Made by a program: the position numbers and the translations under genes. A stretch of DNA of 40,865 nt from an uncultured Chlorobiaceae bacterium (GTDB taxonomy: Bacteria; Bacteroidota; Chlorobiia; Chlorobiales; Chlorobiaceae), in contig CAISRC010000016.1 in assembly GCA_903887845.1 (NCBI GenBank), forward strand, positions 1 to 40,865, written 5' to 3'. This document shows positions 25,532-36,083 of this stretch, piece after piece. The notes beneath the pieces are model-generated. The model was not told the DNA's origin. It ran no database searches and saw only the letters and a program-made list of their open reading frames with translations. Within the stretch, counting starts at the first letter, position 1. Each line of letters begins with the position of its first letter.

Positions 25532-26557
25532 ATGTTGACCATTGTTGTTGACGCCATGGGTGGAGACAATGCGCCTGCCTGTGTGATAGAGGGGACTGTT
25601 CAGGCATTGCAGGAAAGTGGCAACCGGTTTGAAATCGTGCTTATCGGTCAGTCGGAAAAAGTAGAGCCGCTGCTTGCCTCCTATGATACAAGTACGCTTA
25701 ACCTGAGATTTCTGCATGCACCCGAAGTGGTAACCATGGAAGATATTCCTGCCACCGCCGTCAAGACAAAGCAGGAGTCATCGCTTGTCAAGGGCTTACA
25801 GCTCTGCAAGGCAAAACAGGCAGATGCCTTCGTCAGCGCAGGCAATACCGGCGCACAGATGGCAGCGTCGCTTTTTGTGCTCGGCCGACTGCCCGGTGTG
25901 CTTCGTCCGACCATCTATGCCTATTTTCCGCGCATCGAGGAGGGACTGACCAATATTGTCGATGTCGGGGCAAATGTTGACTGCAAACCTGATAATCTGG
26001 TGCAGTTTGCCGAAATGCTGACCATTTACCAGCGCTATGGTGCTGGAATAGAAAAGCCTATCACCGGTCTGCTCAACATCGGAGAGGAGGAGGGCAAGGG
26101 ATCGGAGGTACTCAAGCAGACATACCGTCTTCTGAAAGAGGCTGACAGCAAGGGAAAAATAACGTTCATCGGCAACATAGAAGGACACGATATTCTGAAG
26201 GGGGAGGCCACAATCGTTGTTTGCGACGGGCTTGTGGGCAACACCATCCTGAAATTCGGCGAAAGCATTCCTGAATTTCTGGGAACATTGTTTAAGCGCT
26301 CACTGGAAAAACTTGTCATCTCCGGTCAGTTCAGTCCGGATATTGCAGCGTTGACGACTGGCATGTTCAAGGGAATGTTTGAACCCTTTGATGTTGAAAA
26401 ATTTGGAGGCGTGCCATTTCTCGGGGTTGACGGCATCTCCATCGTCGGTCACGGCCGCTCTTCTTCAAGAGCAATAAAGAACATGATTTATATGGCTGAG
26501 CATATGATCGAAAGGAGAGTTAATGAACATATCGCGGAAGTTCTGTCGGAAAATTAG
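25532..26557 (+). CDS. plsX: Phosphate acyltransferase PlsX
   Basis: PlsX converts acyl-ACP to acyl-phosphate, the acyl donor for PlsY at the start of phospholipid synthesis. It is a 341-residue soluble or peripherally membrane-bound protein. Signatures are [12 protein letters not shown] at the N-terminus, [47 protein letters not shown] and [13 protein letters not shown] at the end. It is followed after 18 bases by fabH. Confidence 0.97.
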   Translation: MLTIVVDAMGGDNAPACVIEGTVQALQESGNRFEIVLIGQSEKVEPLLASYDTSTLNLRFLHAPEVVTMEDIPATAVKTKQESSLVKGLQLCKAKQADAFVSAGNTGAQMAASLFVLGRLPGVLRPTIYAYFPRIEEGLTNIVDVGANVDCKPDNLVQFAEMLTIYQRYGAGIEKPITGLLNIGEEEGKGSEVLKQTYRLLKEADSKGKITFIGNIEGHDILKGEATIVVCDGLVGNTILKFGESIPEFLGTLFKRSLEKLVISGQFSPDIAALTTGMFKGMFEPFDVEKFGGVPFLGVDGISIVGHGRSSSRAIKNMIYMAEHMIERRVNEHIAEVLSEN

Positions 26558-26575
26558 AAAAACTGCATACTACGT

Positions 26576-27565
26576 ATGAAAGCTGCAATTACGGCCACGG
26601 CCAACTATTTACCTCCTGATATTCTGAGCAATCATGACCTTGAGCTCATGCTCGATACCAACGACGAATGGATTCGTTCGAGAACAGGTATCAGCGAACG
26701 CAGAATACTCAAGGATCCTGAAAAAGCAACATCATACATGTGCGGAGAGGTTGGCAAGCGGCTGCTTGAAAAAAGGCAGATTGCGGCAGATGAAATAGAA
26801 TTGATCATTGTTGCCACCATGACTCCCGACATGCTCTTCCCTTCCACCGCATGTTTTACACAAAGCATTATCGGAGCATCCAAAGCATGGGCATTTGATG
26901 TCAATGCTGCATGTTCCGGATTTCTTTACGCGCTGAACACCGGAGCCCGCTTTATCGAAAGTGGTGCGCACAAAAAAGTGATGGTCATAGGCGCCGACAA
27001 GATGTCAGCCGTTACGGACCCTACTGACCGCTCAACTGCAATTCTTTTTGGAGACGGGGCTGGCGGAGTCATCCTTGAGCCGGCAAAAGAGGAGGGATAC
27101 GGCATTCTTGATACTCGCATGTACGCCGACGGAGCAAACGGCACCGATCATCTTCTTATGAGTGGCGGCGGCAGCCGACATCCGGCAACCTACGAGACCA
27201 TCGACAAGAGAATGCACTACATCCGCCAGGATGGCCGACAGGTTTTCAAGGCCGCTGTCACATCCATGGCAGAGGTTGCCCAGGAGATCATGAATCGCAA
27301 TAATCTCAAAGCTGAAGATGTTGATTATCTCGTGCCTCACCAGGCCAATCAACGCATTATTGATGCAACGGCAGAGCGAATGGGTGTTGACAAGAGTAAA
27401 GTTGTATCAAACGTCGCCATGTACGGCAACACGACGGCTGGTACCATACCAATCTGTCTTGCTGAACTTGATGAACAGCAGAAACTGCACTCAGGCTCAA
27501 ATCTGGTTCTCGTCAGTTTCGGCGCAGGATATACCTGGGGTGGCATCTATATTAAATGGCAATAA
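26576..27565 (+). CDS. fabH: 3-oxoacyl-ACP synthase III
   Basis: FabH starts fatty acid synthesis by condensing acetyl-CoA with malonyl-ACP. The 329-residue thiolase-fold protein has the catalytic Cys in [13 protein letters not shown], the His motif [10 protein letters not shown], the Asn motif [10 protein letters not shown] and the C-terminal SFGAGYTWG. The last bases of fabH overlap an alternative upstream start for fabD, but the likely fabD ATG lies 8 bases after the fabH stop. Confidence 0.97.
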   Translation: MKAAITATANYLPPDILSNHDLELMLDTNDEWIRSRTGISERRILKDPEKATSYMCGEVGKRLLEKRQIAADEIELIIVATMTPDMLFPSTACFTQSIIGASKAWAFDVNAACSGFLYALNTGARFIESGAHKKVMVIGADKMSAVTDPTDRSTAILFGDGAGGVILEPAKEEGYGILDTRMYADGANGTDHLLMSGGGSRHPATYETIDKRMHYIRQDGRQVFKAAVTSMAEVAQEIMNRNNLKAEDVDYLVPHQANQRIIDATAERMGVDKSKVVSNVAMYGNTTAGTIPICLAELDEQQKLHSGSNLVLVSFGAGYTWGGIYIKWQ

Positions 27566-27573
27566 AACTCTTT

Positions 27574-28503
27574 ATGAAAGCTTTTGTTTTTCCGGGACAG
27601 GGTTCCCAGTACTGCGGCATGGGCCGTGACATTTTCGACAACTTTCCTGCTGCCCGCGCCATGATGGAGAGGGCAAACGAACTACTCGGCTATTCAATAA
27701 CCGATATTATGTTCTCGGGCAGTGAAGAGGAGTTACGTCAGACAAAGTATACACAGCCGGCTATTTTTCTCCATAGTATTGCCGCCGCAACACTTCTCGG
27801 CAGAAACGATATTGCCATGACTGCGGGCCACAGCCTTGGTGAATATACCGCACTTTGTTTTGCCGGTTCTCTCAATTTTGACGATGCCATGCGCATTGTT
27901 GCAAAACGGGGAGAGCTGATGCAGAATGCCGGTCAACAAAACCCCGGCACCATGGCCGCCATTATCGGCATGCCCGACAGCGCACTTGCAGGCCTTCTTG
28001 AAGAGGCTTGCACAGAGGGTATTGTTCAGGCCGCCAACTTCAATTCTCCCGGACAGATTGTCCTTTCAGGCGATATTGCCGCCGTGAAAAAAGCGGTTGC
28101 ACTTGCTCCCTCCAAAGGGGCCCGCATGGCAAAAGAGCTGGTGGTTTCCGGCGCATTTCACTCCCCTCTCATGAAGCCTGCCGAAAAGGAGCTTGCTGCG
28201 GCGCTTGATCTTATGGAGATAAAGAATGCCGGGATTCCGGTCTGCATGAATGCCGTAGCCCGTCCGATAACTGACGCCGCAGAGATCCGCAAGAATCTCA
28301 TTCTCCAACTGACCAGCTCGGTGCTGTGGTCACAGTCAATCGAGGCAATGGTGCAAGGCGGGATAACGGAGTTTATAGAAGTCGGCCCCCAGAAAGTGTT
28401 GCAGGGTCTGATCAAACGAATTGACAAGAGCGTCGCTATCCGTGGCATTGATACCGCAGCGGATATTCAGCCGCTGGTTTACTATTTAACATCAACCGAC
28501 TGA
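27574..28503 (+). CDS. fabD: Malonyl-CoA:ACP transacylase
   Basis: FabD loads malonate onto ACP. The 309 residues include the N-terminal [12 protein letters not shown], the nucleophile elbow [10 protein letters not shown] with active-site Ser, the GAFHSPLM segment with catalytic His, and [10 protein letters not shown] near the end. The ATG at 27574 ([10 protein letters not shown]) matches the family start; a start at 27556 would overlap fabH and add six residues. fabG follows 4 bases after the stop. Confidence 0.97.
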   Translation: MKAFVFPGQGSQYCGMGRDIFDNFPAARAMMERANELLGYSITDIMFSGSEEELRQTKYTQPAIFLHSIAAATLLGRNDIAMTAGHSLGEYTALCFAGSLNFDDAMRIVAKRGELMQNAGQQNPGTMAAIIGMPDSALAGLLEEACTEGIVQAANFNSPGQIVLSGDIAAVKKAVALAPSKGARMAKELVVSGAFHSPLMKPAEKELAAALDLMEIKNAGIPVCMNAVARPITDAAEIRKNLILQLTSSVLWSQSIEAMVQGGITEFIEVGPQKVLQGLIKRIDKSVAIRGIDTAADIQPLVYYLTSTD

Positions 28504-28507
28504 AACT

Positions 28508-29245
28508 ATGTTTGAAGGAAAAATCGCTGTTGTCACCGGAGCAGCCAGAGGAATCGGGCAGGCTATCGCTTATAACCTTGCCGCCAGAGGCGCCGATATC
28601 GTGCTGGGCGACATTAAGGCTGAGTGGCTTTCCGAGAGCGCCGAAGGGATAAAAAAACTTGGCAGAAAAGTCTGGTGTTTTGAGCTTGACGTCACCAACG
28701 CCACTGCCGTGCAAAATGTCTTTAATGATATTGCCGCCGAGACCGGAAGAATCGATATTCTCGTCAACAATGCAGGTATTACCAAAGACGGTCTGCTGAT
28801 GAGAATGAGCGAAGAGGATTGGGATGCTGTGCTTACCGTCAATTTGAAAGGTACTTTTGCCTGCACCAAGGCAGTCAGCCGCATCATGATGAAGCAGCGT
28901 TCCGGTTCCATCATCAACATCGCTTCCGTCGTCGGACTCATGGGCAATGCCGGTCAGGCCAACTATGCCGCATCGAAAGGGGGCGTCATTGCCTTCACCA
29001 AATCAGTCGCTAAAGAGTTTGCTTCCCGCAACATCAGGGCAAACGCCGTCGCTCCGGGATTCATTTCATCGAAAATGACTGACGCGCTCTCCGATGAAGT
29101 TCGCCAGAAAATGCTCGAAGCTATCCCGCTCGCCAGCTTCGGTACTCCGGAGGATGTAGCCAATGCCGTTGCATTTTTGGCCAGCGACCAGTCCTCCTAC
29201 ATCACCGGCCAGGTTATCAGCGTCAATGGCGGGATGGTTATGTGA
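28508..29245 (+). CDS. fabG: 3-oxoacyl-ACP reductase
   Basis: FabG reduces 3-oxoacyl-ACP with NADPH in each elongation cycle. It is a 245-residue short-chain dehydrogenase with [14 protein letters not shown] (cofactor loop), [16 protein letters not shown], catalytic Ser in [19 protein letters not shown] (Tyr-x3-Lys) and the C-terminal [15 protein letters not shown] typical of FabG. It sits between fabD and acpP. Confidence 0.97.
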   Translation: MFEGKIAVVTGAARGIGQAIAYNLAARGADIVLGDIKAEWLSESAEGIKKLGRKVWCFELDVTNATAVQNVFNDIAAETGRIDILVNNAGITKDGLLMRMSEEDWDAVLTVNLKGTFACTKAVSRIMMKQRSGSIINIASVVGLMGNAGQANYAASKGGVIAFTKSVAKEFASRNIRANAVAPGFISSKMTDALSDEVRQKMLEAIPLASFGTPEDVANAVAFLASDQSSYITGQVISVNGGMVM

Positions 29246-29246
29246 T

Positions 29247-29274
29247 TTGGGCAAGGTTATTTTCTTTGTATATT
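29247..29274 (+). promoter_or_regulatory. Candidate promoter for acpP
   Basis: TTGGGC (29247-29252) and TATATT (29269-29274) are 16 bases apart in the 88-base gap between fabG and acpP. An extra promoter for the abundant ACP would be sensible. The call rests on consensus resemblance alone. Confidence 0.4.
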
Positions 29275-29333
29275 GACTGACTTTTTTAAAACTTTTCATT
29301 CTAACAACCAACTCTTAATCCGGAGAACACACT

Positions 29334-29573
29334 ATGACTCAGGCAGAAATTAAAGATAAAGTATACGATATTATCGTCAGCAAGATGGGCGTCAACAAAG
29401 ATCAGATCAAGATGGAATCAAAATTTTCCGATGACCTCGGTGCTGATTCACTTGATACCGTTGAGCTGATCATGGAGCTTGAAAATGAGTTCGGTGTGCA
29501 GATTCCTGATGAAGATGCTGAAAAGATCGGCACTGTGCAGCAGGCAATCGATTACATCGTCAACAAAAAGTAA
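29334..29573 (+). CDS. acpP: Acyl carrier protein
   Basis: A 79-residue acidic ACP. The phosphopantetheine attachment site is Ser39 in [14 protein letters not shown] strong CCGGAG ribosome binding site lies upstream. It carries acyl intermediates for the neighbouring FabD, FabG, FabH and FabF enzymes. Confidence 0.98.
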   Translation: MTQAEIKDKVYDIIVSKMGVNKDQIKMESKFSDDLGADSLDTVELIMELENEFGVQIPDEDAEKIGTVQQAIDYIVNKK

Positions 29574-29624
29574 CCAGCATCACCGTAAAGCAGGCAAACG
29601 GCAACAAGTTTAAAATCAGAACCA

Positions 29625-30878
29625 ATGGCTCAGGATCGCAAAAGAATCGTCATTACCGGAATAGGAGTTTTAACTCCTGTGGGTCTTTCCAAAGAGGAGT
29701 TCTGGGACTCACTCTCACATGGAAAGAGCGGTGCGGCGCCGATCACCTATTTCGATGCGACTGATTTTGCGACAACCTTTGCCTGCGAGCTGAAAGGATT
29801 TTCGGCGGCCGACCATATCGACAGAAAATCCGCCGACCGGATGGATCCCTACTGTCAGTATGCTGTTATCGCCGCAGATCAGGCGCTGAAAGATTCAGGA
29901 CTTGATCTGAAGGAGATTGATCCGCTGAGAATCGGTGTGGTGCATGGCTCGGGCATAGGGGGCATGACCACGTATGAACAGCAGTTCAAGACTTTCCTGG
30001 AAAAAGGGCCGAGACGCATCAGCCCCTTCTTTATTCCCATGCTCATTCCCGACATCGCAGCCGGACAGATCTCTATCCGGCATGGGCTTATGGGACCAAA
30101 CTATGCAACCTCTTCGGCATGCGCAACATCACTTCATGCCATTATGGATGCCTACTTGCTGATTCAGGCAGGTATGGCTGATTATATGGTATGTGGCGGT
30201 TCTGAAGCGCCAATAACACAGATGAGTGTTGGCGGCTTTAACTCAGCCAGAGCGCTCTCTACGGCAAATGACCGGCCGCAGCAGGCTTCCCGCCCTTACG
30301 ACCGCGATCGTGACGGCTTTGTGATGGGAGAAGGTGGGGGATCGCTGATTCTTGAATCGCTTGAGTCAGCAAAAGCTCGTGGAGCAAAAATTTATGCCGA
30401 AATCGTTGGAGTGGGTGCAACCGCTGATGCCTATCACCTGACGGCCCCACACCCTGAAGGACTCGGTGCAGTCAATGCCATGAGAACCGCCATAACGATG
30501 GCTGGTATAGCGCCCGAACAGATAGACTACATAAATACCCACGGTACATCGACACCCCTCGGTGACCTTGCGGAGGTTGCTGCCATTAAAACGCTTTTTG
30601 GCGAGCACGCCTACAACCTCAGTATCAGCGCAACCAAATCAATGACGGGGCACCTTTTAGGCGCCGCCGGAGTTGTTGAGTCAATTGCCTGTCTTCTTGC
30701 CTTGCAGCACCAGACCGTACCACCAACGATCAACCTCGACAATCTTGACCCGATGGTTGACCTTGATGTGACGCCGAACACCCCGAAACAACGGACCATA
30801 GAGTATGCGCTGAACAACGGTTTCGGCTTTGGCGGGCATAACGGATCCATCATTTTCAGGAACGGCTCTTCGCTCTGA
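29625..30878 (+). CDS. fabF: 3-oxoacyl-ACP synthase II
   Basis: FabF elongates acyl-ACPs by condensation with malonyl-ACP. The 417 residues show the start [14 protein letters not shown], the active-site Cys in [11 protein letters not shown], and the two catalytic His motifs [11 protein letters not shown] and [11 protein letters not shown]. The C-terminal [15 protein letters not shown] is also present. It lies 51 bases after acpP. The rnc start follows 8 bases after the stop. Confidence 0.98.
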   Translation: MAQDRKRIVITGIGVLTPVGLSKEEFWDSLSHGKSGAAPITYFDATDFATTFACELKGFSAADHIDRKSADRMDPYCQYAVIAADQALKDSGLDLKEIDPLRIGVVHGSGIGGMTTYEQQFKTFLEKGPRRISPFFIPMLIPDIAAGQISIRHGLMGPNYATSSACATSLHAIMDAYLLIQAGMADYMVCGGSEAPITQMSVGGFNSARALSTANDRPQQASRPYDRDRDGFVMGEGGGSLILESLESAKARGAKIYAEIVGVGATADAYHLTAPHPEGLGAVNAMRTAITMAGIAPEQIDYINTHGTSTPLGDLAEVAAIKTLFGEHAYNLSISATKSMTGHLLGAAGVVESIACLLALQHQTVPPTINLDNLDPMVDLDVTPNTPKQRTIEYALNNGFGFGGHNGSIIFRNGSSL

Positions 30879-30886
30879 CAAAACCA

Positions 30887-31699
30887 TTGCTGCCTGTGGA
30901 GCAATTCTGGCAAAAGCTTACCTCCTTTGCCTTTCACCGAACAGGCGAGAATACCCTTGAGGCAAAGACGACCATCCTTGCGCAAGAAACCATTGACTAC
31001 CTGCAGCAGCTTGTCGGATCACCCGGCAACAACATGCTGCTCTACCAGACCGCTCTGACCCACCGTTCCGTGGTTCATGACCCTGCTACGCCCGACCTCA
31101 TCGAATCAAACCAGCGCCTTGAATTTCTTGGCGATGCAGTGCTCGGCATGCTTGTTTCCGACTACCTTTTCCGCCATTTTCCGGCAAGCGCTGAAGGTGA
31201 ACTCTCAAACACCCGGGCCAAAATTGTCAACAGCAAATCCCTTGCCGGGTTTGCCCGCAGTATTGGCCTTGGCGACCACCTCCTCCTCGGCGAATCCGCC
31301 GACCACCATAACATCAGAGTAAGCGAATCGGCCCTTGCCGATGCCTTCGAGTCACTCATAGGGGCAATTTACCTCGATAAAGGAGCCGACGTGGCTTACG
31401 ATTTTGTTGTTCGCCATATCATCAACCATGCCAATTTCAAAAGCATCGTTGCCACAGAGTACAACTACAAAAGCCGCCTGATCGAGTATACACAATCCCT
31501 GCATCTGCCGCCACCCCTCTACGCTGTTCTTGCCGAAGCCGGGGCAGAACATGCAAAAACCTTTACGGTTACCGTAACCTGCAATGAAGAGCTCCTTGGA
31601 ACAGGAACTGCTCGACGCAAAAAGGATGCTGAACAATTAGCGGCCAAAGAGGCTATGGAGAAAATTGACGAACAAGGTGTTTCAGACAACAACGCTTGA
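30887..31699 (+). CDS. rnc: Ribonuclease III
   Basis: RNase III cleaves double-stranded RNA in rRNA maturation. The 270-residue protein has the catalytic signature QRLEFLGDAVLGMLVSDYL, the second acidic cluster ALADAFESLIGAIYLDKG, and a C-terminal double-stranded RNA binding domain ending in GTARRKKDAEQLAAKEAM. The only start fitting the fabF end is TTG at 30887 (alternative GTG at 30896). A start with ATG would cut into the domain, so a weak start is likely real. It ends the fatty-acid cluster and is followed by a long palindrome. Confidence 0.95.
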   Translation: MLPVEQFWQKLTSFAFHRTGENTLEAKTTILAQETIDYLQQLVGSPGNNMLLYQTALTHRSVVHDPATPDLIESNQRLEFLGDAVLGMLVSDYLFRHFPASAEGELSNTRAKIVNSKSLAGFARSIGLGDHLLLGESADHHNIRVSESALADAFESLIGAIYLDKGADVAYDFVVRHIINHANFKSIVATEYNYKSRLIEYTQSLHLPPPLYAVLAEAGAEHAKTFTVTVTCNEELLGTGTARRKKDAEQLAAKEAMEKIDEQGVSDNNA

Positions 31700-31710
31700 G
31701 CCTCTACTCT

Positions 31711-31770
31711 GGGAACGCCGAGCTCCAGCTCGGCATATCAACCTTCGCCGAGCTGGAGCTCGGCGTTCCC
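31711..31770. repeat. REPIN-like element: perfect 24-bp inverted repeat with palindromic arms
   Basis: The arms at 31711-31734 and 31747-31770 are exact reverse complements, separated by 12 bases. Each arm begins or ends with GGGAAC/GTTCCC and itself contains the nested palindrome GCCGAGCT-(CC or GG)-AGCTCGGC. Two inverted copies of a short GC-rich palindrome form the architecture of REP doublets (REPINs) mobilised by RAYT transposases. It is located 11 bases after the rnc stop and could also act as an RNA-stabilising or terminating hairpin, although no T tract follows. Confidence 0.8.
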
Positions 31771-31885
31771 GGGACAGATATCCCCAGAAAAATAATTTCT
31801 GATTGTCTTGAGCTTCTCTTTCCCATCTTCTATATTAAATAACAGCATATAATTCAACCGCCACTCCAGAAGCCGCACAAGCACC

Positions 31886-33334
31886 ATGAGAGAAAAACTG
31901 ATTTTTGATCTTTCCCGCGAGGGACGCAAGGGATACAGCCTCTCCGGAAACGATTGTCCTGAACTCCCTCTTGAGAGTATCATCCCCTCAACGTTTCTGC
32001 GCAAGGCTCCAGCCGATCTACCGGAGGTGCCGGAGAGCGAGGTGGTGCGCCACTTTGTACGGCTCTCAAACTTGAACCACCACGTCGACAAGAATATGTA
32101 TCCTCTGGGAAGCTGTACCATGAAGTACAATCCCAAAATAAACGACTACACCTGCGATCTGCCGGGATTCAGCGCCCTTCACCCCTTGCAGCCTGCAGCA
32201 ACCACGCAGGGAGCGTTGCAGCTCATGTATGAACTTGCCGAGATGCTTCGCGAAATTGCCGGAATGGCGGCCGTCACGCTGCAACCGGCTGCTGGCGCCC
32301 ACGGAGAGCTGACCGGCATTCTGCTGATCAAGAAATATCACGAGGCACAGGGAGGAGCAAAACGGCACAAGCTGCTGGTGGTTGACTCGGCACACGGCAC
32401 CAACCCCGCTTCAGCCGCGCTGGCGGGCTATGAAATTATCTCCGTCAAGGGCAATGCCGACGGGCGCACCGATTTGGAGGATTTGAAGAGCAAGCTTGAT
32501 GGTGATGTGGCCGCGCTGATGCTGACCAACCCCAATACCATCGGCCTTTTTGAAAAGGATATTCAGCAGATGGCCAAAATGGTGCACGACAACGGCAGCC
32601 TGCTCTACATGGATGGTGCCAACATGAACGCCCTTCTCGGCATCACCCGCCCCGGCGACATGGGCTTTGATGTGATGCACTACAACCTCCACAAAACATT
32701 TTCAGCTCCTCATGGCGGCGGCGGCCCGGGCAGCGGCCCGGTCGGTGTCAGCGAAAAACTGGTGCCCTACCTGCCGGTTCCGATTATTGTGAAAGAGGGA
32801 ACAACCTACAAACTCTCCTACGACCGCCCGGAGAGCATCGGCAGCATGATGAACTTCTATGGCAACTTTGCTGTGCTGGTGAGGGCCTACACCTACATCC
32901 GTATGCTCGGCCCCGACGGTCTGCGCCGGGTCTCGGAAAATGCCATCATCAACGCCAACTACCTGCTCAGCCTGCTGCTCGAAAGCTACGACCTGCCCTA
33001 CCCGAAACCGGTGATGCACGAGTTCTGCCTTTCGGGAGACCGGCAGAAAAAAGCGCACGGTGTCAGAACGCTCGATATTGCAAAACGGCTGCTCGACTAC
33101 GGCTTTCATGCCCCGACCATCTACTTCCCGCTCATTGTCAGTGAAGCGTTGATGATTGAGCCAACCGAGACCGAGTCAAAAGAGACGCTTGATGTCTTTG
33201 CCGAAGCGCTGCTCAGCATTGCCCGAGAGGCTGAAACGACACCTGAAGTTGTACTGGCCGCTCCGGTGACAACGCCGGTGAAGCGACTCGATGAAGCGAT
33301 GGCCTCAAGGCAGCTCAACATCTGCTGTTCATGA
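31886..33334 (+). CDS. gcvPB: Glycine dehydrogenase (decarboxylating) subunit 2, P-protein beta
   Basis: The PLP-carrying half of the split glycine cleavage P-protein, which decarboxylates glycine and passes the aminomethyl group to GcvH. The 482 residues contain the N-terminal [26 protein letters not shown], the PLP lysine motif [16 protein letters not shown] and the C-terminal [19 protein letters not shown]. The partner gcvPA is not in the window. The last codons (QLNICCS) and the first 44 codons reappear in a collapsed copy at 37692-37850, showing that this locus was duplicated. Confidence 0.97.
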   Translation: MREKLIFDLSREGRKGYSLSGNDCPELPLESIIPSTFLRKAPADLPEVPESEVVRHFVRLSNLNHHVDKNMYPLGSCTMKYNPKINDYTCDLPGFSALHPLQPAATTQGALQLMYELAEMLREIAGMAAVTLQPAAGAHGELTGILLIKKYHEAQGGAKRHKLLVVDSAHGTNPASAALAGYEIISVKGNADGRTDLEDLKSKLDGDVAALMLTNPNTIGLFEKDIQQMAKMVHDNGSLLYMDGANMNALLGITRPGDMGFDVMHYNLHKTFSAPHGGGGPGSGPVGVSEKLVPYLPVPIIVKEGTTYKLSYDRPESIGSMMNFYGNFAVLVRAYTYIRMLGPDGLRRVSENAIINANYLLSLLLESYDLPYPKPVMHEFCLSGDRQKKAHGVRTLDIAKRLLDYGFHAPTIYFPLIVSEALMIEPTETESKETLDVFAEALLSIAREAETTPEVVLAAPVTTPVKRLDEAMASRQLNICCS

Positions 33335-33430
33335 TGAGTCGGCGGCTCCTCTGACTCTTTTTCCTCCTGCTCTCTCTGCCCGGTTTGGCTCATGCAATGC
33401 CGGGCAGGGAGAAGCTTCCTTCTTCTCTGA
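33332..33430 (+). pseudogene. Decayed copy of the GH3 hydrolase 5' end (signal peptide region)
   Basis: Directly after gcvPB (overlapping its stop as ATGATGAG) is a degraded version of the start of the intact gene at 37865. Shared blocks include CTCCTGCTCTCTCTGCCCGG and TGGCTCATGCAA. Translation gives MMSRRLL, then a TGA, then LFFLLLSLPGLAHAMPGREK, which parallels the LSLPGLAHAKPGTEK of the intact protein. Similarity stops after about six residues of the mature protein. It marks the left edge of the accessory island. Confidence 0.85.
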
Positions 33431-33440
33431 TTCAAACATA

Positions 33441-33882
33441 ATCGTTCCTTGTTTTGGTTAATGAAGTTGTGGTTCTCCATTTCTTTGAGCTATAAAAGGA
33501 AAACGACATGCTCTTTTATTGAAATAATACTCACTCTATCAGGGATCTTAAACTCATGGCCTGAAAGGTGAGGTGACTCACTCGTTGTGTGTTTTGTTCG
33601 GGATGGAGTGAAGGGAATTGATGCCGCTTGTTCAAGAAGTGCTTCCGACAGCAGCCACAAGATTCTCAACTTTGAACAGCATAAGGCAGACTCCGAGCCA
33701 CACCACAGAATGTAATTCCTTGCGGTCATGGTGAGTTTTTGATCGCAGTGTCCAAAGTCAAATGCGACATTATTTACGTTTACTTAACGGGTCATTTTTG
33801 GCATTATTATAGCATCATTTCCATATAACTATCACCGAAACAAACCATGACGAGTGGTTCGCCTCAGAATTCGGATGATTAA
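33441..33882. other. Intergenic stretch without recognisable gene
   Basis: About 440 bases hold no convincing coding region. A 79-codon minus-strand frame (33490-33729) has no family resemblance. A weak dyad TCGCCT/AGGCGA surrounds 33860-33887. The sequence is probably debris from the island's formation. Confidence 0.5.
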
Positions 33883-34014
33883 GGCGACCCCAACATCAAC
33901 CAAATCGCCCATGTGCCGAACCTGAACCAGCCAACTGACTCCAAACAGCTTAATCACGTCTTGCAAGAATACTTTAGAACGCTTAAGTTACTTCGAGAGG
34001 TGAGAACGCATTAA
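33883..34014 (+). pseudogene. C-terminal fragment of a MobC-like relaxosome protein
   Basis: A 43-codon open stretch without start codon encodes GDPNINQIAHVPNLNQ followed by a helical QLNHVLQEYFRTLKLLREV tail and TAA (34012-34014). The NINQIA box and trailing helix resemble the end of plasmid mobilisation proteins MobC (typically GNNINQIAH...LN). An in-frame TAA lies just upstream, so only the fragment remains. If right, it links the island to a mobilisable plasmid or conjugative element. Confidence 0.45.
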
Positions 34015-34034
34015 CTTTTTATACGTAGGAAATA

Positions 34035-34811
34035 ATGGGCAAGAAAACTGAGAATACGAAAGAAAACCAGACCAAAGGTACAGTGGTTCAGGTAGTTTGC
34101 TGTGTTTGCAATATCGAAACCAACCATATTGTTTGTCAATCTCTTGAGCATGAGACATTAGGTGCGAAATTTGAAAAATCCGGATATTCTTGTGATTCCA
34201 ATGCTCACCTGCTCATTGACCTTTATGATAGCTTTCAGATTATACAATGTCAGGGATGTAACTCTATTTCCTTTAGACAGGTAAGAAATTGTTCTGAATA
34301 CGACAATGACACTGTTTTTTTGTATCCTCACCGTTCTAAAACGACCAAGCCGATTAAAGACTACTTCCACGTACCAAGAGATCTACAGCTAATCTATTCC
34401 GAGACAATTGAGTGCTTTAATCATGATAATTCATATCTTTGCGCAGCGGGTCTTAGGGCTATTGTTGAAGGAGTTTGCGCAGATCAGAAGATAACGGATG
34501 GCCCTGAGCTAACATCAACAGGCGACCAAGTTAAAAAAAATGGTAAACCATTGAGAAAAAACGCTCTCTACCACAAGATTATTGGTCTTGTAGAGAAGGG
34601 AATTCTAACAAAGGAACAGGCAAATATTCTGCATTTTCATAGAAATCTTGGCAACGATGCACTACACGAATTGCAACGACCAAGTGCTAAAGAACTAAGT
34701 CTTGCTATAGATGTCCTTGAAAACGTCTTGGACGTGCTTTACGAAAGCCCTAAGAAAGGAGATGTTTTGAAAGATTTTAAAGAAAAGAGAAGTAATAAAA
34801 AAAAATTATAA
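34035..34811 (+). CDS. DUF4145 domain protein with N-terminal zinc-ribbon-like cysteines
   Basis: A 258-residue cytoplasmic protein. The N-terminal part has two cysteine pairs, CCVC (about residue 23) and CQGC (about 75), which could form a zinc ribbon. The C-terminal part (about 120-240) matches DUF4145: AAGLRAIVEGVC, a LVEKGILTKEQANILHFHRNLGNDALHE stretch seen as KGILTKEQANIL and RNLGNDALHEL, then ELSLAIDVLENVLDVLY. DUF4145 belongs to the HEPN-like helical group and is often found in defence islands and restriction loci, but its activity is not established. Lysine-rich, AT-rich codon use differs from core genes. TAGGAA is a ribosome binding site at the ATG. It is preceded by the MobC-like fragment. 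Confidence 0.75.
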   Translation: MGKKTENTKENQTKGTVVQVVCCVCNIETNHIVCQSLEHETLGAKFEKSGYSCDSNAHLLIDLYDSFQIIQCQGCNSISFRQVRNCSEYDNDTVFLYPHRSKTTKPIKDYFHVPRDLQLIYSETIECFNHDNSYLCAAGLRAIVEGVCADQKITDGPELTSTGDQVKKNGKPLRKNALYHKIIGLVEKGILTKEQANILHFHRNLGNDALHELQRPSAKELSLAIDVLENVLDVLYESPKKGDVLKDFKEKRSNKKKL

Positions 34812-35117
34812 CTGATTTAAGTGGGATCACTTCAGAATTGGAAGATTAGAGCACGGTAAGCGATTTCTATCGGTATAAAATCTTTTTACGAATAAGCTTA
34901 ATTAAGCATTTAATGTAGAGTAAAAAAGAAAAAATACTCAATACTGATCTAAGGCAGCAGCGCCTCAAAATCTGATAAAAGTAGCTGATTTTTTGACAAA
35001 AGCTATTAAAGTTATGACGCAATACATGTAAATATTTTACAGTATTTTAAAATCTCTTAACATTCTATTTTTTCGGAAATCTGAAGCGACCCCATAAAAA
35101 CCATAAAACAACGTGCT
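34812..35117. other. AT-rich gap with no gene seen
   Basis: These 306 bases are very AT-rich with scattered stops in all frames. The end TCTGAAGCGACCCCAT resembles the GGCGACCCCAAC found at 33883-33894, possibly a short repeated scar. No promoter or hairpin is clear enough to call. Confidence 0.4.
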
Positions 35118-36068
35118 ATGAATACCAAAAAGATCGTTCAAATATATGAGGAGGAAGGTGGGGACGTACTCAGGTTTATAGACGAAAATGGTAACTCAAC
35201 AAACTATAATAAGCTTTCGTCATTTTCATTTAAAAGAGAAATTAAATTTAATGTTGACTCGCTTGAGGTTCATGAGAGTGGGAGTGTCTATTTGCATGTT
35301 TCTGAAGGGGGGCATCAAGCACCCCCAAGTGCGCCTGAACGACAAGATCTTCTTAAAACAGAAAGATATATTAAAGGATTTGCTACTCTAAATAAAAGAG
35401 GTTCGTACTCGGGAAAAAACGTTTTATCGGTTATCGGTGATTCTGAAAACAGTATCTCTCGCATTTCCCTTTTTATTAGGCGACTTGATTGTATTCCAAT
35501 TACTAAGGATAAAGCCGCTGCGTATTATTCTAAAAATCCTTCAGTTACGTTATATGGATATGATTTTGACTCTTTCTTGGGCTTTTACCCTGAAGGGGGG
35601 TGGTATTTAGACATTTCTTTGGCAGATGAAATACTTAAAAATCTCATAGATGCGATTTTTAACAAGCGGCTGAAAAGTCTTGAACTCAGTATATACTTTC
35701 GAGATATCTATACAGATGTTGGTGAATATTATTCTTTACCTGATGGTTATGAAAAATATGAAGAAGAACCTAATTATTACTTACGTCCCAACATAGAAGA
35801 TGGGGAGGTTAGTCATCCTGAAACGGCACATGGTCTGGTGACACATTGGAATATGGAGTTTTCCAATTCGTTTCAATTTTCAGACTCAAATGATCTCATG
35901 TCGTTGAAGGATTCCACAGTAGAAGCTCCGAAGGCTTCCGAAAATGAACGGATGTTCGAAGAGATAAAAAGAATGATAGGTGAAGTTGGATCCCTACGCA
36001 CTACTGTTATTGTGCTTGGCTGGATATTGATCGCTATCTCATTACTTTCTATCGTAATAAGAAGGTAA
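35118..36068 (+). CDS. Unknown protein with C-terminal transmembrane anchor
   Basis: A 316-residue protein I do not recognise. The N-terminal part (IYEEEGGDVLRFIDENGN) looks like a small beta domain. The middle is a mixed alpha/beta region with YLDISLADEILKNLIDAIF and LELSIYFRDIYTD. Near the end a short coiled segment (ERMFEEIKRMIGEVGSLR) leads into one transmembrane helix (TVIVLGWILIAISLLSIVI) and RR at the terminus, so it is tail-anchored with most of the chain in the cytoplasm. Codon use is AT-rich, as in the rest of the island. It ends 15 bases before the convergent DUF6988-like gene. Confidence 0.65.
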   Translation: MNTKKIVQIYEEEGGDVLRFIDENGNSTNYNKLSSFSFKREIKFNVDSLEVHESGSVYLHVSEGGHQAPPSAPERQDLLKTERYIKGFATLNKRGSYSGKNVLSVIGDSENSISRISLFIRRLDCIPITKDKAAAYYSKNPSVTLYGYDFDSFLGFYPEGGWYLDISLADEILKNLIDAIFNKRLKSLELSIYFRDIYTDVGEYYSLPDGYEKYEEEPNYYLRPNIEDGEVSHPETAHGLVTHWNMEFSNSFQFSDSNDLMSLKDSTVEAPKASENERMFEEIKRMIGEVGSLRTTVIVLGWILIAISLLSIVIRR

Positions 36069-36083
36069 TCATTTTGTCTGGTT

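Noticed and set aside
31711-31770. Simple rho-independent terminator after rnc
   Set aside because: No T tract follows on either strand and the arms are nested palindromes, which favours a REP-type element.
33490-33729. 79-codon minus-strand frame in the left part of the island
   Set aside because: No ribosome binding site of note, no recognisable domain, and composition like debris; left unannotated.
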